A stretch of DNA of 64,000 bases from Elusimicrobiota bacterium (GCA_016180815.1 JACPAN010000016.1:51729-115728), one strand, 5' to 3'; shown: positions 1-8,689, counted from the first letter of the stretch. Numbers and translations: made by a program. Notes: generated by a model from the sequence alone, not told the origin.

Positions 1-615
1 CCGCTGAAACAAGGCGAGCGCGCGGCGATAATAGCCCAGCGAAGCCTGCGGCCGGTTCATCAGCCGGGTGACGCCCGCCAAGCCGCTCATCGCATAAGCC
101 AAACCGGAGGCATCCCCCGTCGACTCAAAAATTCGCGCGGCGCGATGAAAAAAGAAAGCCGCCCGGTCAAGCTTCAGCAGCATTCTTAAGGCGAACGCCA
201 AATTCCAGCAAGCGTAGCCCGACAATTGACGGTCTTTTGTCAGCGCCCGATGCCCGATGACGCCCGTCAGCGCGGCCGCCGCGCGCTCATGCTCCCCCAA
301 TGTCCGCCATAACGCGGCCTGCCGGATTTGAGCTTCCAGCCTCAATCGCTCATCGCCGGAACAACGGGCCAAGCGCGAGGCTCTCCTCTCCACGGAACAA
401 AGAAGGCCGCGACGCTCGGGATGAAGCGCCTTCAAATCCTCGAGCAATTCCCAATAAGCCTCCAGTTCGAGATCGGGCATTTTTCCGCGCCCGGCCATCC
501 GGGCCAAAGCGCGCGCCGATTCGGCCCCCCGGTGATACCGGCCGCCGAGCCTTAGGGCGCGGGTTTTATCCAACAGCTCGCTTAAACGCCTCCTGCGCGC
601 GACGGCGATCATCAT
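1..615 (-). CDS. TPR-like repeat protein, 3' end outside window
   Basis: An open minus-strand frame runs from an ATG at 615 off the left edge, giving 205 residues with no stop. The start overlaps the stop of the upstream nuclease gene (ATGA), so the two are probably cotranslated. The product is helical and rich in Arg, Ala and Leu. Its second half has repeated units of about 40 residues of TPR type, for example the stretch reading RAAFFFHRAARIFES followed by SGLAYAMSGLAGVTRL and YYRRALALFQR. There is no signal peptide. TPR repeats mediate protein-protein contacts; the partner cannot be read from the sequence. The frame was translated directly from the reverse complement. Confidence 0.7.
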   Translation of the reverse strand, partial: MMIAVARRRRLSELLDKTRALRLGGRYHRGAESARALARMAGRGKMPDLELEAYWELLEDLKALHPERRGLLCSVERRASRLARCSGDERLRLEAQIRQAALWRTLGEHERAAAALTGVIGHRALTKDRQLSGYACWNLAFALRMLLKLDRAAFFFHRAARIFESTGDASGLAYAMSGLAGVTRLMNRPQASLGYYRRALALFQR

Positions 616-1340
616 GTCTTGGAGCGCTCCGTCGAATACGCGCAGCTTCGCTTCATTTCGCAATAAGGACAATAGCGTCTGTCGGGATCAAAAAATCCCT
701 GCTTGACTTTCAGGGCCACGTCCTCAAGCGCGCGGCGAGCCTCAAGCCACTGTTGCTTCCCGCGGCTGACCTCGACGGCGCGGCCTTGAGACACGAAAAA
801 AAAGAAAAGCTTAAGCGGTGAAAGCCCAAGCGCCTGCTCAGCGGCGCGGCTGTAAATCGTCATTTGAAGATCATCGGCCAGGCGCGTTTCGGCCCACGGC
901 GCGGCATGGGTTTTATATTCAATCAAAGCAAAAGAGCCGTCCGGCATTTGATCGATACGATCCATGATGCCGATGAGTTTCAAATTCGACTCCGGCAAAG
1001 TCAGCTCGAAATTTTTCTCAATTTCCTTGACTCGGCCCGGCCATGAGGCGGCGATATCGCGCAGATAACGCTCCAACAGTTCGCGGGCGCGGTCATAGAA
1101 GGCCAGTTCTTCCTCGGCGTTGCGGTACCCCGCGCGGTCCCAGACCTCATCCAAAGCCGCCATGGCCGCCTCGCCGCCGGAGGCGGCGCGTTGATGATAA
1201 AGCTCGAGCGCCTTGTGGACGGAAAGCCCCAAACTCGCCTCCGGCGAAGGCGGCGCTTTCCAATCGTCGATAAATTTTAATTTGTAAAGCCACGGGCAGT
1301 TGAGATAAGCGCGGACCTTGGTGTAGGAAATCTCAAACAC
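612..1340 (-). CDS. RecB/Cas4-like PD-(D/E)XK nuclease with Fe-S cysteines
   Basis: A 242-residue stand-alone nuclease domain of the RecB/AddB C-terminal type. An early Cys (LNCPWLYKLKF) and a C-terminal CPYCEMKRSC cluster supply the four cysteines typical of [4Fe-4S]-stabilised members such as Cas4 and AddB. In between lie GxxxH (LGLSVHKALELYH), the metal-binding Asp (GIMDRID) and the E-x-K core (ALIEYKT). The family cuts or trims DNA ends. No helicase or CRISPR genes are adjacent, so its pathway is open. The start is GTG at 1340. It is preceded 15 nt upstream by the stop of the NlpC/P60 gene and overlaps the following TPR gene by 4 nt, so it sits in a tight minus-strand run. Confidence 0.8.
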   Translation of the reverse strand: MFEISYTKVRAYLNCPWLYKLKFIDDWKAPPSPEASLGLSVHKALELYHQRAASGGEAAMAALDEVWDRAGYRNAEEELAFYDRARELLERYLRDIAASWPGRVKEIEKNFELTLPESNLKLIGIMDRIDQMPDGSFALIEYKTHAAPWAETRLADDLQMTIYSRAAEQALGLSPLKLFFFFVSQGRAVEVSRGKQQWLEARRALEDVALKVKQGFFDPDRRYCPYCEMKRSCAYSTERSKT

Positions 1341-1355
1341 GGAATGATTCCGGAT

Positions 1356-2357
1356 TCATTCGGGGATATACGTCCCGAAATAAACCCGGTAAAGCTCGGT
1401 CCGGTCGCCCCAACCCAAAGACTCCGGCGTCACGCCCAGGCGTTCCTTGAGCGTCGTTTCCCGGACACCGTCTTTCTCTCCGGCCGCTTCGATGATTTTT
1501 CCGTCGCCGGCGTAAATCATGACATGGCTAAAATTCTCCGGATCCTCCCGCGTCGATAAAAAAATAAGATCGCCGGGTTTAAGGTTTTTGGCCTCGATAC
1601 GCCGGGATTTCAAAAACTGCTCATGCGCGTCCCGTGGAACATCCAAGCCGTTGATCCGGTAGCTCAAATAAACGAGCCCCGAACAGTCCACTCCGGTCAT
1701 CACTTTCTTGTTTCGTTTATCGTAAAAACTGCGCCCGCCCCAAAAATAGGGGCCGCCCAAAAAACGCCGGGCCGTGTCCACGATGGAAGAACGGCTGCCC
1801 TCGTGAATGAAGGGCAAATCGCTAAGCATGCGAATATCGCCTGTTCGAACCCAGCCCCGGCGTCCATCGGCCAAAAGAACGCGGCTCCATCCTTTTTTCG
1901 ACTTTTCCGCCTCAACGATCACCAGACGCGTGCCTAGGGATAATTTCGCGAGGCGTCCGGAAAAAAACGATGTCCCTTTTTTTAGTGCCGCATAACCGGC
2001 GATGACCACGGCATTAGGCCGGGGGAACTCCGCCACCTCAACAAGCGCCTTACGCTGGACCCAGCCGGGATAACCCTCCCAGCGGTGATTGTGGGTAAAT
2101 TCCTGCTGTTCGACGGCCTCGACGCTAACCCAACCGTCCTTCTCTTCATAGGCCAGCACATGCTCGCCGAAAAGCAATTGAGTCTCCTGGTCGAAATCCT
2201 GTTTTCGATCCAACGCGCGGGGCTTGGGCTCCTTGCGCAAATCCGCCACCGCCGTGATCACGACCATTTTTTTGGGCGTCAAGGCATTCTCCTGCGCATC
2301 AGCCGGGACAACGCAGCTAAAAGCGAGGCAAATTCCAAATGCCGGCGATTTCACCAT
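1356..2357 (-). CDS. Secreted NlpC/P60 peptidase with SH3-like domains
   Basis: A murein endopeptidase of 333 residues. A signal peptide (MVKSPAFGICLAFSC...ADA) is followed by two SH3b-like segments (about residues 30-190) and a C-terminal NlpC/P60 domain with catalytic Cys in GVDCSGLVYLSYR and His in FSHVMIYAGDG. The organisation resembles gamma-D-glutamyl-diamino acid endopeptidases such as YkfC and dipeptidyl-peptidase VI, which cut stem peptides. The frame is open further upstream, but that part would lie inside the preceding VanX-like gene and lacks a signal peptide, so ATG 2357 was chosen. It overlaps the upstream stop by 41 nt. Pairing with a D-Ala-D-Ala dipeptidase/L,D-transpeptidase suggests a joint role in cell-wall peptide turnover. 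Confidence 0.85.
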   Translation of the reverse strand: MVKSPAFGICLAFSCVVPADAQENALTPKKMVVITAVADLRKEPKPRALDRKQDFDQETQLLFGEHVLAYEEKDGWVSVEAVEQQEFTHNHRWEGYPGWVQRKALVEVAEFPRPNAVVIAGYAALKKGTSFFSGRLAKLSLGTRLVIVEAEKSKKGWSRVLLADGRRGWVRTGDIRMLSDLPFIHEGSRSSIVDTARRFLGGPYFWGGRSFYDKRNKKVMTGVDCSGLVYLSYRINGLDVPRDAHEQFLKSRRIEAKNLKPGDLIFLSTREDPENFSHVMIYAGDGKIIEAAGEKDGVRETTLKERLGVTPESLGWGDRTELYRVYFGTYIPE

Positions 2358-3585
2358 AAACTTTTTCAGGCAATTGAACGACGACGGGTTTTTTGGCCGG
2401 ATCAAGCCATTCCACGATGAACTCAATGTCTTTTTGGGCGAACGCCGTGCAACCTGCAGTGCCGGAATTCTTATCCTTCCAGATATGGAAAAAAATGCAA
2501 GATCCCCGGCCGGGCTTCGGAGGATTGCTGTTGTGCTCAACGATGATAAGACGGCGGTACAGATCGTCTTTTCTAAGCATATCTTCGGCGGACGACCAGT
2601 CCTGGGGCCCTGATTTTAAGATCACGCGGTTGTAATAGCCGGACTTGGGATCATCCACGCAGATCAAATCGGGCGTCGCCTGAGCGTAGGGCCAGCGATG
2701 GTCAAACGGCAGGCGTTGATCATAACCATAGGCGTCGACCATGGCAAAAACGCCGGCCGGCGATCTTAGGTCTCCCTCTCTTTTTTGAGGCTCGCGATCA
2801 ATCTGAGGATGAAGCCCCAAACCCCATCCTAAACCCTTCCGGCCCAAAACAGCAGGCATGGATTTGACGCGGCGCCAACCCTTGGCCGAGCGCTCGAATA
2901 AATAAACCTTGGCCGCGGTCTGATCCCAATCCTTGGCCCCAACGACGATCAACTGACCGGCTTCGTCAATGGCCGGGATGCGCTCTAAGGGCAAATCCAT
3001 CACCGGATAATTCTGCCATCCTTTATAGTCGAAATGCCACCATTCCGTGTCAAGACCGATAAATCCATGGCGGCTCATCACCACTTCAAGAAGACGCCGG
3101 TTGGCCTTCTCCTCTTGAGTGACGTCTTCAAAATTTCGATGCGCCTTCTCGGTAAAATCGTCATAAGCCGTGGGCATGGGCAATTCCCTGCCCAGGGCAT
3201 CGACCAGCGTCAAATCCACGGCCGCGCCGCGATTATGGCGGGAACCGTTGGCGGGATTCGCCACATAGCGTTCATCCGGAACCTTGGCCCAAAGCTTGTA
3301 TTGGACGGCCAACGGCCGGTAGCAATCCCAGACCTTAAGGCCAAGCCGGCGTTTCTCGAGTTCGCGCTGAACCTTGGCCAGAGACTCGGCCGCGCGGGTC
3401 CACAGAAGGCAGCGGCTTTGCGGATAAAGCGCCTCGCCGACAAAATTGTCCTTGGTCGCGTAACGAATATCAACGCCGACGGTCGGGGCAGCGGCTTGAA
3501 TATCGATCAGGGATTCGGCGGGCAAGGCTAAGCTCGGGCTCAGCAGCAAAACCATCGCATGAGCCAAGCAACGGATTTTGTTCAT
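2317..3585 (-). CDS. Secreted VanX-like D,D-dipeptidase fused to L,D-transpeptidase domain
   Basis: A 422-residue bimodular cell-wall enzyme. After a signal peptide, residues about 25-215 form a peptidase M15D (VanX/DdpX) domain. It has the zinc motif SRHNRGAAVDL and the catalytic EWWHFDY, which hydrolyse D-Ala-D-Ala or related dipeptides. The C-terminal half (about 225-420) is an L,D-transpeptidase domain of the YkuD superfamily, COG3786 style. It shows GRGSCIFFHIW and the catalytic Cys in SGTAGCTAF. I see this fusion clearly but cannot say how common it is. The start ATG (MNKIRCLAHAM) gives a good signal peptide. The preceding rsmD stop (3582) overlaps it by 4 nt and the NlpC/P60 gene follows. 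Confidence 0.85.
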   Translation of the reverse strand: MNKIRCLAHAMVLLLSPSLALPAESLIDIQAAAPTVGVDIRYATKDNFVGEALYPQSRCLLWTRAAESLAKVQRELEKRRLGLKVWDCYRPLAVQYKLWAKVPDERYVANPANGSRHNRGAAVDLTLVDALGRELPMPTAYDDFTEKAHRNFEDVTQEEKANRRLLEVVMSRHGFIGLDTEWWHFDYKGWQNYPVMDLPLERIPAIDEAGQLIVVGAKDWDQTAAKVYLFERSAKGWRRVKSMPAVLGRKGLGWGLGLHPQIDREPQKREGDLRSPAGVFAMVDAYGYDQRLPFDHRWPYAQATPDLICVDDPKSGYYNRVILKSGPQDWSSAEDMLRKDDLYRRLIIVEHNSNPPKPGRGSCIFFHIWKDKNSGTAGCTAFAQKDIEFIVEWLDPAKKPVVVQLPEKVYGEIAGIWNLPRF

Positions 3586-4211
3586 GGTTCAAATTTTAAA
3601 TAAGTCAGCATGGATTCGCCGAATTTTGCCTTTTTTATTTCATGGAATCCGCCGGGCCAGGCGGCCATGGGCTCCTTTTGATGATGTTGGCACACGACCC
3701 AGGCTCCGGGAGCCAGCAAACGCGCGGACCCGATTTTTTCAATGGTCGGGACAGTCATGACCAATACCTGACCGCGCCGGTCCTCGCCTAAATACGGCGG
3801 CGCGCAAAATACCAAATCAAAAAGAAAATCCGGTTCAAGCTTGGACCGTAAAAAAAGAAGCGAACCGCCTAAAATATCTCCCTGCAAGATCAAACTTTTT
3901 TGCTTGGCGCCCAACTTATCGATGTTTTGTTCGATCAGCCTCAATCCTTCCCGGCCTTTTTCCACAAAAACCACGAATTGGGCACCCCGTGAAAGGGCTT
4001 CCAAACCCACGATGCCCGAGCCGGCGTAAAGGTCTAAAAAATTGCTGCCCATGACTTTGGGACGGATGCTGTCGAATAGGGATTGCCTAATCCTGGAAAG
4101 AATAGGGCGGATCATGGAATCGCGCTTAGGCGCTTTCAGGCGCCGTCCCTTGGCTGATCCCGCGATAATTCTCATATCAAACGAGGCACATAAAGCATTC
4201 TCATTAAGCAT
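3582..4211 (-). CDS. rsmD: 16S rRNA m2G966 methyltransferase RsmD
   Basis: A Rossmann-fold methyltransferase that uses S-adenosylmethionine to modify G966 of 16S rRNA on small-subunit assembly intermediates. Family signatures are MRIIAGSAKGRRL near the N terminus, RPILSRIRQSLFD, and the SAM site LDLYAGSGIVGLEALSRGA. The catalytic motif IV is unusual: it reads CAPPY where RsmD normally has DPPY or DPPF, so the usual acidic residue is Ala. The start at 4211 adds 12 residues before the canonical MRIIAG (4175). I kept 4211 because a TATAAA box ends 7 nt before it, matching the leaderless pattern elsewhere in the window. It diverges from the RF-1-like gene at 4233. Confidence 0.85.
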   Translation of the reverse strand: MLNENALCASFDMRIIAGSAKGRRLKAPKRDSMIRPILSRIRQSLFDSIRPKVMGSNFLDLYAGSGIVGLEALSRGAQFVVFVEKGREGLRLIEQNIDKLGAKQKSLILQGDILGGSLLFLRSKLEPDFLFDLVFCAPPYLGEDRRGQVLVMTVPTIEKIGSARLLAPGAWVVCQHHQKEPMAAWPGGFHEIKKAKFGESMLTYLKFEP

Positions 4212-4232
4212 AGCTATTTTTATAATTCACCC
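4212..4232. promoter_or_regulatory. Overlapping divergent -10 boxes, 21-bp spacer
   Basis: The 21-bp gap between rsmD and the RF-1-like gene holds back-to-back -10 elements. On the plus strand TATAAT (4221-4226) ends 6 nt before the ATG at 4233. On the minus strand TATAAA ends 7 nt before the rsmD ATG at 4211. There is no room for a leader or Shine-Dalgarno site in either direction, so both mRNAs should be leaderless. I see no clear -35 box for either. Confidence 0.6.
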
Positions 4233-4550
4233 ATGGACATGATCTTCGGCGTGAGTCCGGAAAAAGAAACCGCGCTTCGGGCCCGCATGCAGCGCCTGGG
4301 CATCCGCGAGGCGGAAATCGAAGAACATTTTGTGCGCTCAGGCGGCAAGGGCGGACAAAACGTCAACAAAACAGCCACCTGCGTTTACTTGAAGCACCGC
4401 CCCACGGGCCTTGAGGTCAAATGCCAAGAATCCCGCTCCCAAGCAATCAATCGATTTCTGGCGCGGCGCATCCTAACGGATCTCAAAGACAAACATCATC
4501 AATCTTTGAAAAAAGAGCTCCGCCACGGCGTCCGCCGGGATGATTTTTAG
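4233..4550 (+). CDS. Small RF-1-domain (GGQ) release-factor-like protein
   Basis: A 105-residue protein consisting of little more than the RF-1 catalytic domain, with the peptidyl-tRNA hydrolysis motif in RSGGKGGQNVNKT and a basic C-terminal tail. Like ArfB/YaeJ it lacks codon-recognition domains, so ribosome rescue or hydrolysis of stalled peptidyl-tRNA is the likely role. It belongs to the short 'peptide chain release factor-like' group rather than to classical RF1/RF2. The start ATG at 4233 is set by a TATAAT box 6 nt upstream (leaderless). rsmD is divergent. Confidence 0.85.
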   Translation: MDMIFGVSPEKETALRARMQRLGIREAEIEEHFVRSGGKGGQNVNKTATCVYLKHRPTGLEVKCQESRSQAINRFLARRILTDLKDKHHQSLKKELRHGVRRDDF

Positions 4551-4621
4551 GCCCGCCCAAAATTATCAAATTGACCCTTGAAAAAATCCCAAACAAACCT
4601 TAAGCTCCTAGCAGGATGACC

Positions 4622-5644
4622 ATGAATAAGGTGTCAGGCGTCCGGCGCGCGTTGATCTTCTCGATATCGGCCGTTTTGCTGGCCAACGGCGCCCTGGAGG
4701 CCGCGAACAAAAAAGCCAGAAAGGCGCCCGCAACCGCCGCGCCGGCCGGCGAAGACGACGTCTATGTTCCCGCCGCAGCCCATGAAATAGACCAAATCGA
4801 ATTAAAGAGCCACCAAAACCTGAACAATTACGTCAAAAACCTGCGCGCCCAATATGAAAATCAGCTTAAAGAAATGGCTCAGTCGCGGGACCTGGAGTTA
4901 AAAGCTGCGGCCGCGAAATTTAGTTTCCAGGCTCCGCCCAGGGAGACGGGATTCTGCGACAGAATCCCCAAACTTCCCTCCAGCGAGCATGAAATTTATT
5001 ACCCCGACGCCTCGCTGTTGATGCGCATCGAAGATTTGCGAAGCTTTCAAAATGCCGTCAACACCATCCGCATCCGCTACGCCAATAAGGCTAATAGAAT
5101 ACGCGATCAATACACGCATGATATTCAAGAATTCAAAGTCGCCGGAGAACTGACCAAGCCGCTGACCTTCGCTTTGCCCAATGCCAATGACACGGGGATC
5201 GCCAATTCCTATGCCGCGGTGCGCGCGGCGGCCACGGGATTGGCCAAAGATGCCAGGAATCTGGAAATGAGCGTGATCGACGTTCTTAAAAAGGTCGGGC
5301 AAGCCCAAGGCGCGCGCATCCGGCCCAAGACGTTTTATTCCCAGGAATCACGATATCTTTGCCTTGAACGGATTTACGGACGGCTTCAGGGCCTTTCCGC
5401 GGGCAAAGGCGGCAAAGCGGACGTCGATAATGCCATCAGGCGCGCTAAAGAAGTCCTGGAGCAAGCCCGGCGCTTCCTGGAACCGCCCAAACTTCAGCAT
5501 ACCGACACGGATCGCGGTCCAGTCCCCAATCAAACCGCCGAGTACGATGATGAACATTTCAGCCACGAAACCCACGATGAGCATCGATATGATGAGCGGG
5601 GATTCGACGACACATACACTCGCGAGCCGGTTCATCGACACTAA
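4622..5644 (+). CDS. Secreted helical protein with acidic, His-rich tail, function unknown
   Basis: I do not recognise this 340-residue protein. It starts with a signal peptide (MNKVSGVRRALIFSISAVLLANGALEA), followed by a long helical, partly coiled-coil region rich in Ala, Lys, Asn and Gln (about 45-290). Cysteines occur in FCDRIPKLPSS and RYLCLERIYG. The last 35 residues are disordered and rich in Asp, Glu and His, which could bind metal. ATG 4622 is preferred over the in-frame ATG at 4616 because GCAGGA lies at better spacing. AACCTTAAGCTCCTAG just upstream loosely resembles the CCTAA/CCTA box described elsewhere. Confidence 0.6.
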   Translation: MNKVSGVRRALIFSISAVLLANGALEAANKKARKAPATAAPAGEDDVYVPAAAHEIDQIELKSHQNLNNYVKNLRAQYENQLKEMAQSRDLELKAAAAKFSFQAPPRETGFCDRIPKLPSSEHEIYYPDASLLMRIEDLRSFQNAVNTIRIRYANKANRIRDQYTHDIQEFKVAGELTKPLTFALPNANDTGIANSYAAVRAAATGLAKDARNLEMSVIDVLKKVGQAQGARIRPKTFYSQESRYLCLERIYGRLQGLSAGKGGKADVDNAIRRAKEVLEQARRFLEPPKLQHTDTDRGPVPNQTAEYDDEHFSHETHDEHRYDERGFDDTYTREPVHRH

Positions 5645-5663
5645 CTCCCCAATTGCGTATGCT
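5635..5663 (+). promoter_or_regulatory. Promoter of the lipase gene
   Basis: TCGACA (5635-5640) and TATGCT (5658-5663) are 17 bp apart. The -10 ends 11 nt before the lipase ATG at 5675, predicting a very short leader. The -35 lies over the end of the preceding gene. Confidence 0.45.
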
Positions 5664-5674
5664 GGACATTCACC

Positions 5675-6541
5675 ATGCTTTCCCCTCTGGTATTCGCCCA
5701 CGGCTTTCTGGGCTTTAAAGAAATCGGAAAAACCGCCTACTTCAACAATTTAGACGGGCATCTCAAGCGGCGATTCCCCGGGCGGCCCGTTTATTTCACC
5801 CAGGTCGATCCCGGCGCCTCCATCGAACGCCGCGCCGGGCAAATCAAAGCCCAAATCGTTCAATGGCTGGCCCGGCCGCAGTTGCAACCCCGGCAAAAAG
5901 CCCTGCTCATCGCGCATAGCATGGGCGGCTTGGACGCACGTTTCTTGATCAGCCGCTTGGGGGGCCATGAAATCATCGGCGCATTGGCTACCATCGGTTC
6001 CCCCCATTGGGGAACGCCATTGGCCGATCTCGCGGTCAAAGCCAAACAACACTGGCCCATCGTTGAGCTTGAGGCATTGATTGATGCGCGCGCCTGGATT
6101 CACGGCGAACGCTGGCTGCGCGACTTGGTGCTTCCCTTCGAGGGCGGGTTGGCGCAAATGACGCCCGACGCCATGGAGCGTTTTAATCAAGAAACGCCGC
6201 AAGCCGGCGGCGTCATTTACCTCGCTTTTGCCGGAGCAGCCTCGCCTTGGGCCGGGGGCCTGATGCCGCCGGCGCTTCAAATCCCCCATCATTTTATCAG
6301 CCGCTACCCCCATGCCAAAGCCGGCGGCCCCAACGACGGCTTGGTGGCCCAAGCATCGGCCCTGGGCCAAGGACTCGGCTTCGATTATGCGGAAACCGTG
6401 GAGGCCGATCACTTCGCCCAAATCGGCCACAGCTTTAGTTTAATAGCCCAAACCGTCCGGGCTGCGACGCGCTCGGGCTTCGATCATTTGGCCTTTTATG
6501 ACCGTATTATCAACGAACTTGACCGAAGAAACCATGATTGA
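5675..6541 (+). CDS. Triacylglycerol lipase-like alpha/beta hydrolase
   Basis: A 288-residue alpha/beta hydrolase similar to bacterial lactonising lipases. It begins with the HG oxyanion motif (VFAHGFLGFKE), then the nucleophile elbow LIAHSMGGLDAR (Ser82) and IGSPHWGTPLADL. The late Asp and His fall in NDGLVAQAS and EADHFAQIGH, completing the triad. No signal peptide is visible, unlike secreted lipases, so a cytoplasmic or periphery role on lipids or esters is more likely. The ATG at 5675 starts directly at the first beta-strand. Its 3' end overlaps the start of the diacylglycerol-kinase-like gene, suggesting a two-gene lipid unit. Confidence 0.8.
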   Translation: MLSPLVFAHGFLGFKEIGKTAYFNNLDGHLKRRFPGRPVYFTQVDPGASIERRAGQIKAQIVQWLARPQLQPRQKALLIAHSMGGLDARFLISRLGGHEIIGALATIGSPHWGTPLADLAVKAKQHWPIVELEALIDARAWIHGERWLRDLVLPFEGGLAQMTPDAMERFNQETPQAGGVIYLAFAGAASPWAGGLMPPALQIPHHFISRYPHAKAGGPNDGLVAQASALGQGLGFDYAETVEADHFAQIGHSFSLIAQTVRAATRSGFDHLAFYDRIINELDRRNHD

Positions 6542-7448
6542 ATCCGTTTTTGACATCAAAAATTCAAAACTACTGTGCATCATCAACCCCATTTCCGGGC
6601 AGCGAAAAATCGCCTCTTACGAAGAAACGGTCAAACGCTTATTGGGCCCCAAAGCCCGGTCCTTGGAAATTGCCCATACCAAATTCCGCGGCCATGCGGC
6701 TGAAATCGCCCGGCAAGGGGCGGATGAAGGCCGGATTATTCTGGTTGTCGGCGGCGACGGCACATTCAACGAAGTGGGCTCTGTTTTGGTCAAAACCAAT
6801 GCGGTCATCGGCTTGATCCCCAAAGGATCAGGCAACGGCCTGGCCTGCGAATGGAAAATCCCCCTTGAGCCCGAAGCCGCCTGTAAAGGTCTCCTCAACT
6901 CCAAGATACTGACTATTGACGCCGGAAAATTCAATAGCCGCTATTTTTTCAATATCGCGGGTATCGGGCTGGACGCCCAGGTCGGCTGGGCCTTCGATAA
7001 ACATCCGACCAGAGGAAAACTCCCCTATTATTACCTAACACTCAAGGAAATGGCCTTTCATAAAATGCCGGCCATAGAGGTTACAATCAACGGCCATGAA
7101 CGCGTCATGAAACCGCTGTTAGTTGCATTCGCCAACGGTAAACAATACGGCGACGGCGCTGAAATCGCTCCCAAGGCCTCAATGACGGACGGACTGCTGC
7201 ACGCCGTTATGATTCCCGAGACGCCCATTTGGAAAGTGGCGATAGAGGCTTCCCGACTTTTTAATAAGACCATGGACCAATGCTCATTCGCCGAAACGCT
7301 GACCCTCAAGGAAGCTGTTTTGCATTTGCCCGAACCATTGCCCTATCATCTCGACGGCGAGCCTTTTTGTGATGCCCAGGAGATTCGCGTCGGCATTCTC
7401 CCCGAAGCCTTAAGGGTTTTGGTGCCGCAGGATTACCCGCTGAAATAG
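6534..7448 (+). CDS. Diacylglycerol/lipid kinase family protein (YegS/DagK-like)
   Basis: A 304-residue member of the DAGK catalytic family, phosphorylating diacylglycerol or a related lipid with ATP. Visible motifs are IINPISGQRK, the nucleotide-binding VVGGDGTFNEVG, the GSGNGLACEW segment, FFNIAGIGLDAQVG, and the C-terminal beta-sandwich ending in HLDGEPF. ATG 6534 is chosen over the in-frame upstream start at 6498: it follows GAAGAA and overlaps the lipase stop by a few bases, as expected for coupled translation. Cytoplasmic, acting at the inner membrane. Confidence 0.82.
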   Translation: MIESVFDIKNSKLLCIINPISGQRKIASYEETVKRLLGPKARSLEIAHTKFRGHAAEIARQGADEGRIILVVGGDGTFNEVGSVLVKTNAVIGLIPKGSGNGLACEWKIPLEPEAACKGLLNSKILTIDAGKFNSRYFFNIAGIGLDAQVGWAFDKHPTRGKLPYYYLTLKEMAFHKMPAIEVTINGHERVMKPLLVAFANGKQYGDGAEIAPKASMTDGLLHAVMIPETPIWKVAIEASRLFNKTMDQCSFAETLTLKEAVLHLPEPLPYHLDGEPFCDAQEIRVGILPEALRVLVPQDYPLK

Positions 7449-7498
7449 CGTTCCGCTCTGATCACCTGATTTCTTTGCTTGAACGTGGAATAAAAATT

Positions 7499-8587
7499 CT
7501 ACGGGCAGGGCGAGCGATGGACGCCGCCGAAGACATCCGCCGAGGAAAGCTGTGCGCAATCGCCGACTTGAGCATCGCCAAAAACCAAAATAGAGCCGTA
7601 AACTCTGGCGTTGCCGCCGATCTGCGCCGTGTCAAAAACTTGCGCTTCGCCGTAAACCGAGGCCTCATCCATAATTTTCGCCTCGCCTGAGATGACGGCC
7701 TTGCCGGAAACCATAGGATTGGCTCCGTAAACGCGGGCTTTCCAAAGAATCACGGCTTCGTCAAAAATTTTCGCGTTGCCGTAAATCATGGCCTCGCCGC
7801 TGATTTTGGCATGGCCCTTGACGATGGCGTGATCGAAAATTTTGACTTGGCCTTTGACGCTCGAATATTCATGCACCTGGGCATAACCGCCGACCTGCGC
7901 GTCATCGGCAAGCACGGCCAATCCATGCACTTGGGCGCCGTCCGCAATCAAAACTCGGTCAGAAATAACAGCCTCTCCAAAAACTCGCGCATCGTCACGG
8001 ATGTTGACGTGACCGGCAATTTTCGGCCGGCCGAAAATCCAAACTCGATTGTTGATTCTCGCTTGGCCGCCGATTAAGGCTGCGCCGTCTATTTTCGCCT
8101 CGCCGGAAATCGTAGCGCTGTCCGCCGCCTGCGCGTAAGCGATCACCTTCGCCTGTTCTTTGACGACGGCACCCCCGAACACGCGCGCATAGTCCCTGAT
8201 CTCGGCGTTGTCGCTGACCTGAGCCTGACCGTAAACTTTAGCCTCATCCAAAATTTTGGCGTTGCCTGACACTCGGGCATGGCCGAAAACAACAGCCTGG
8301 CTATCCACATAAGCCGTTTGATCCACTCTGGCCGTTGCCGCAACCCAACCCCCGCCGTTGCCGTGCCGGCGAGCGGCAACGGGGCCGCGGCCGTCGTCAA
8401 AATCAATATTGACGATGCGACGCTTTTGCACTCGAAGCGATTGTCCGGTTCGAACCCGAACTCCCTGATCAAAAGCTCCGCTTGAGTCAGACCAATCGCT
8501 ATCGCTGGACTGGGCCGACAATAATCCGGCTCCCAAAAAAGCCGCCCATAAAAAAATAAAAAAAGGTTTCAATGATGACTGATTCAT
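7499..8587 (-). CDS. Secreted left-handed beta-helix (hexapeptide repeat) protein with FD motif
   Basis: A 362-residue exported protein. The signal peptide ends near LLSA. The mature start is Ser/Asp-rich and contains FDQG with Phe at residue 39, about 14 after cleavage, the motif shared with other secreted proteins here. From about residue 85 to the end it is built of imperfect hexapeptides of the form (A/V)x(V/I)xxx, for example ARVFGEAVISDRVLIADGAQ, predicting a long left-handed beta-helix like E. coli YdcK. Such helices are acyltransferase scaffolds or structural fibres. I see no transferase loop, so a structural or surface role is more likely. The start has GGAGG 4 nt upstream. Confidence 0.7.
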   Translation of the reverse strand: MNQSSLKPFFIFLWAAFLGAGLLSAQSSDSDWSDSSGAFDQGVRVRTGQSLRVQKRRIVNIDFDDGRGPVAARRHGNGGGWVAATARVDQTAYVDSQAVVFGHARVSGNAKILDEAKVYGQAQVSDNAEIRDYARVFGGAVVKEQAKVIAYAQAADSATISGEAKIDGAALIGGQARINNRVWIFGRPKIAGHVNIRDDARVFGEAVISDRVLIADGAQVHGLAVLADDAQVGGYAQVHEYSSVKGQVKIFDHAIVKGHAKISGEAMIYGNAKIFDEAVILWKARVYGANPMVSGKAVISGEAKIMDEASVYGEAQVFDTAQIGGNARVYGSILVFGDAQVGDCAQLSSADVFGGVHRSPCP

Positions 8588-8689
8588 AATGCCTCCATCA
8601 ACTCAATTAATCCCCGTTTAAGTTATGGAGCATACCACATCACATCATCCGCTTTTATATTGAGTTACGCTCCTGAGGCAAACCACATA

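Noticed and set aside
2358..2540. Upstream extension of the NlpC/P60 gene
   Set aside because: It lies within the VanX/L,D-transpeptidase gene and removes the signal peptide from the N terminus.
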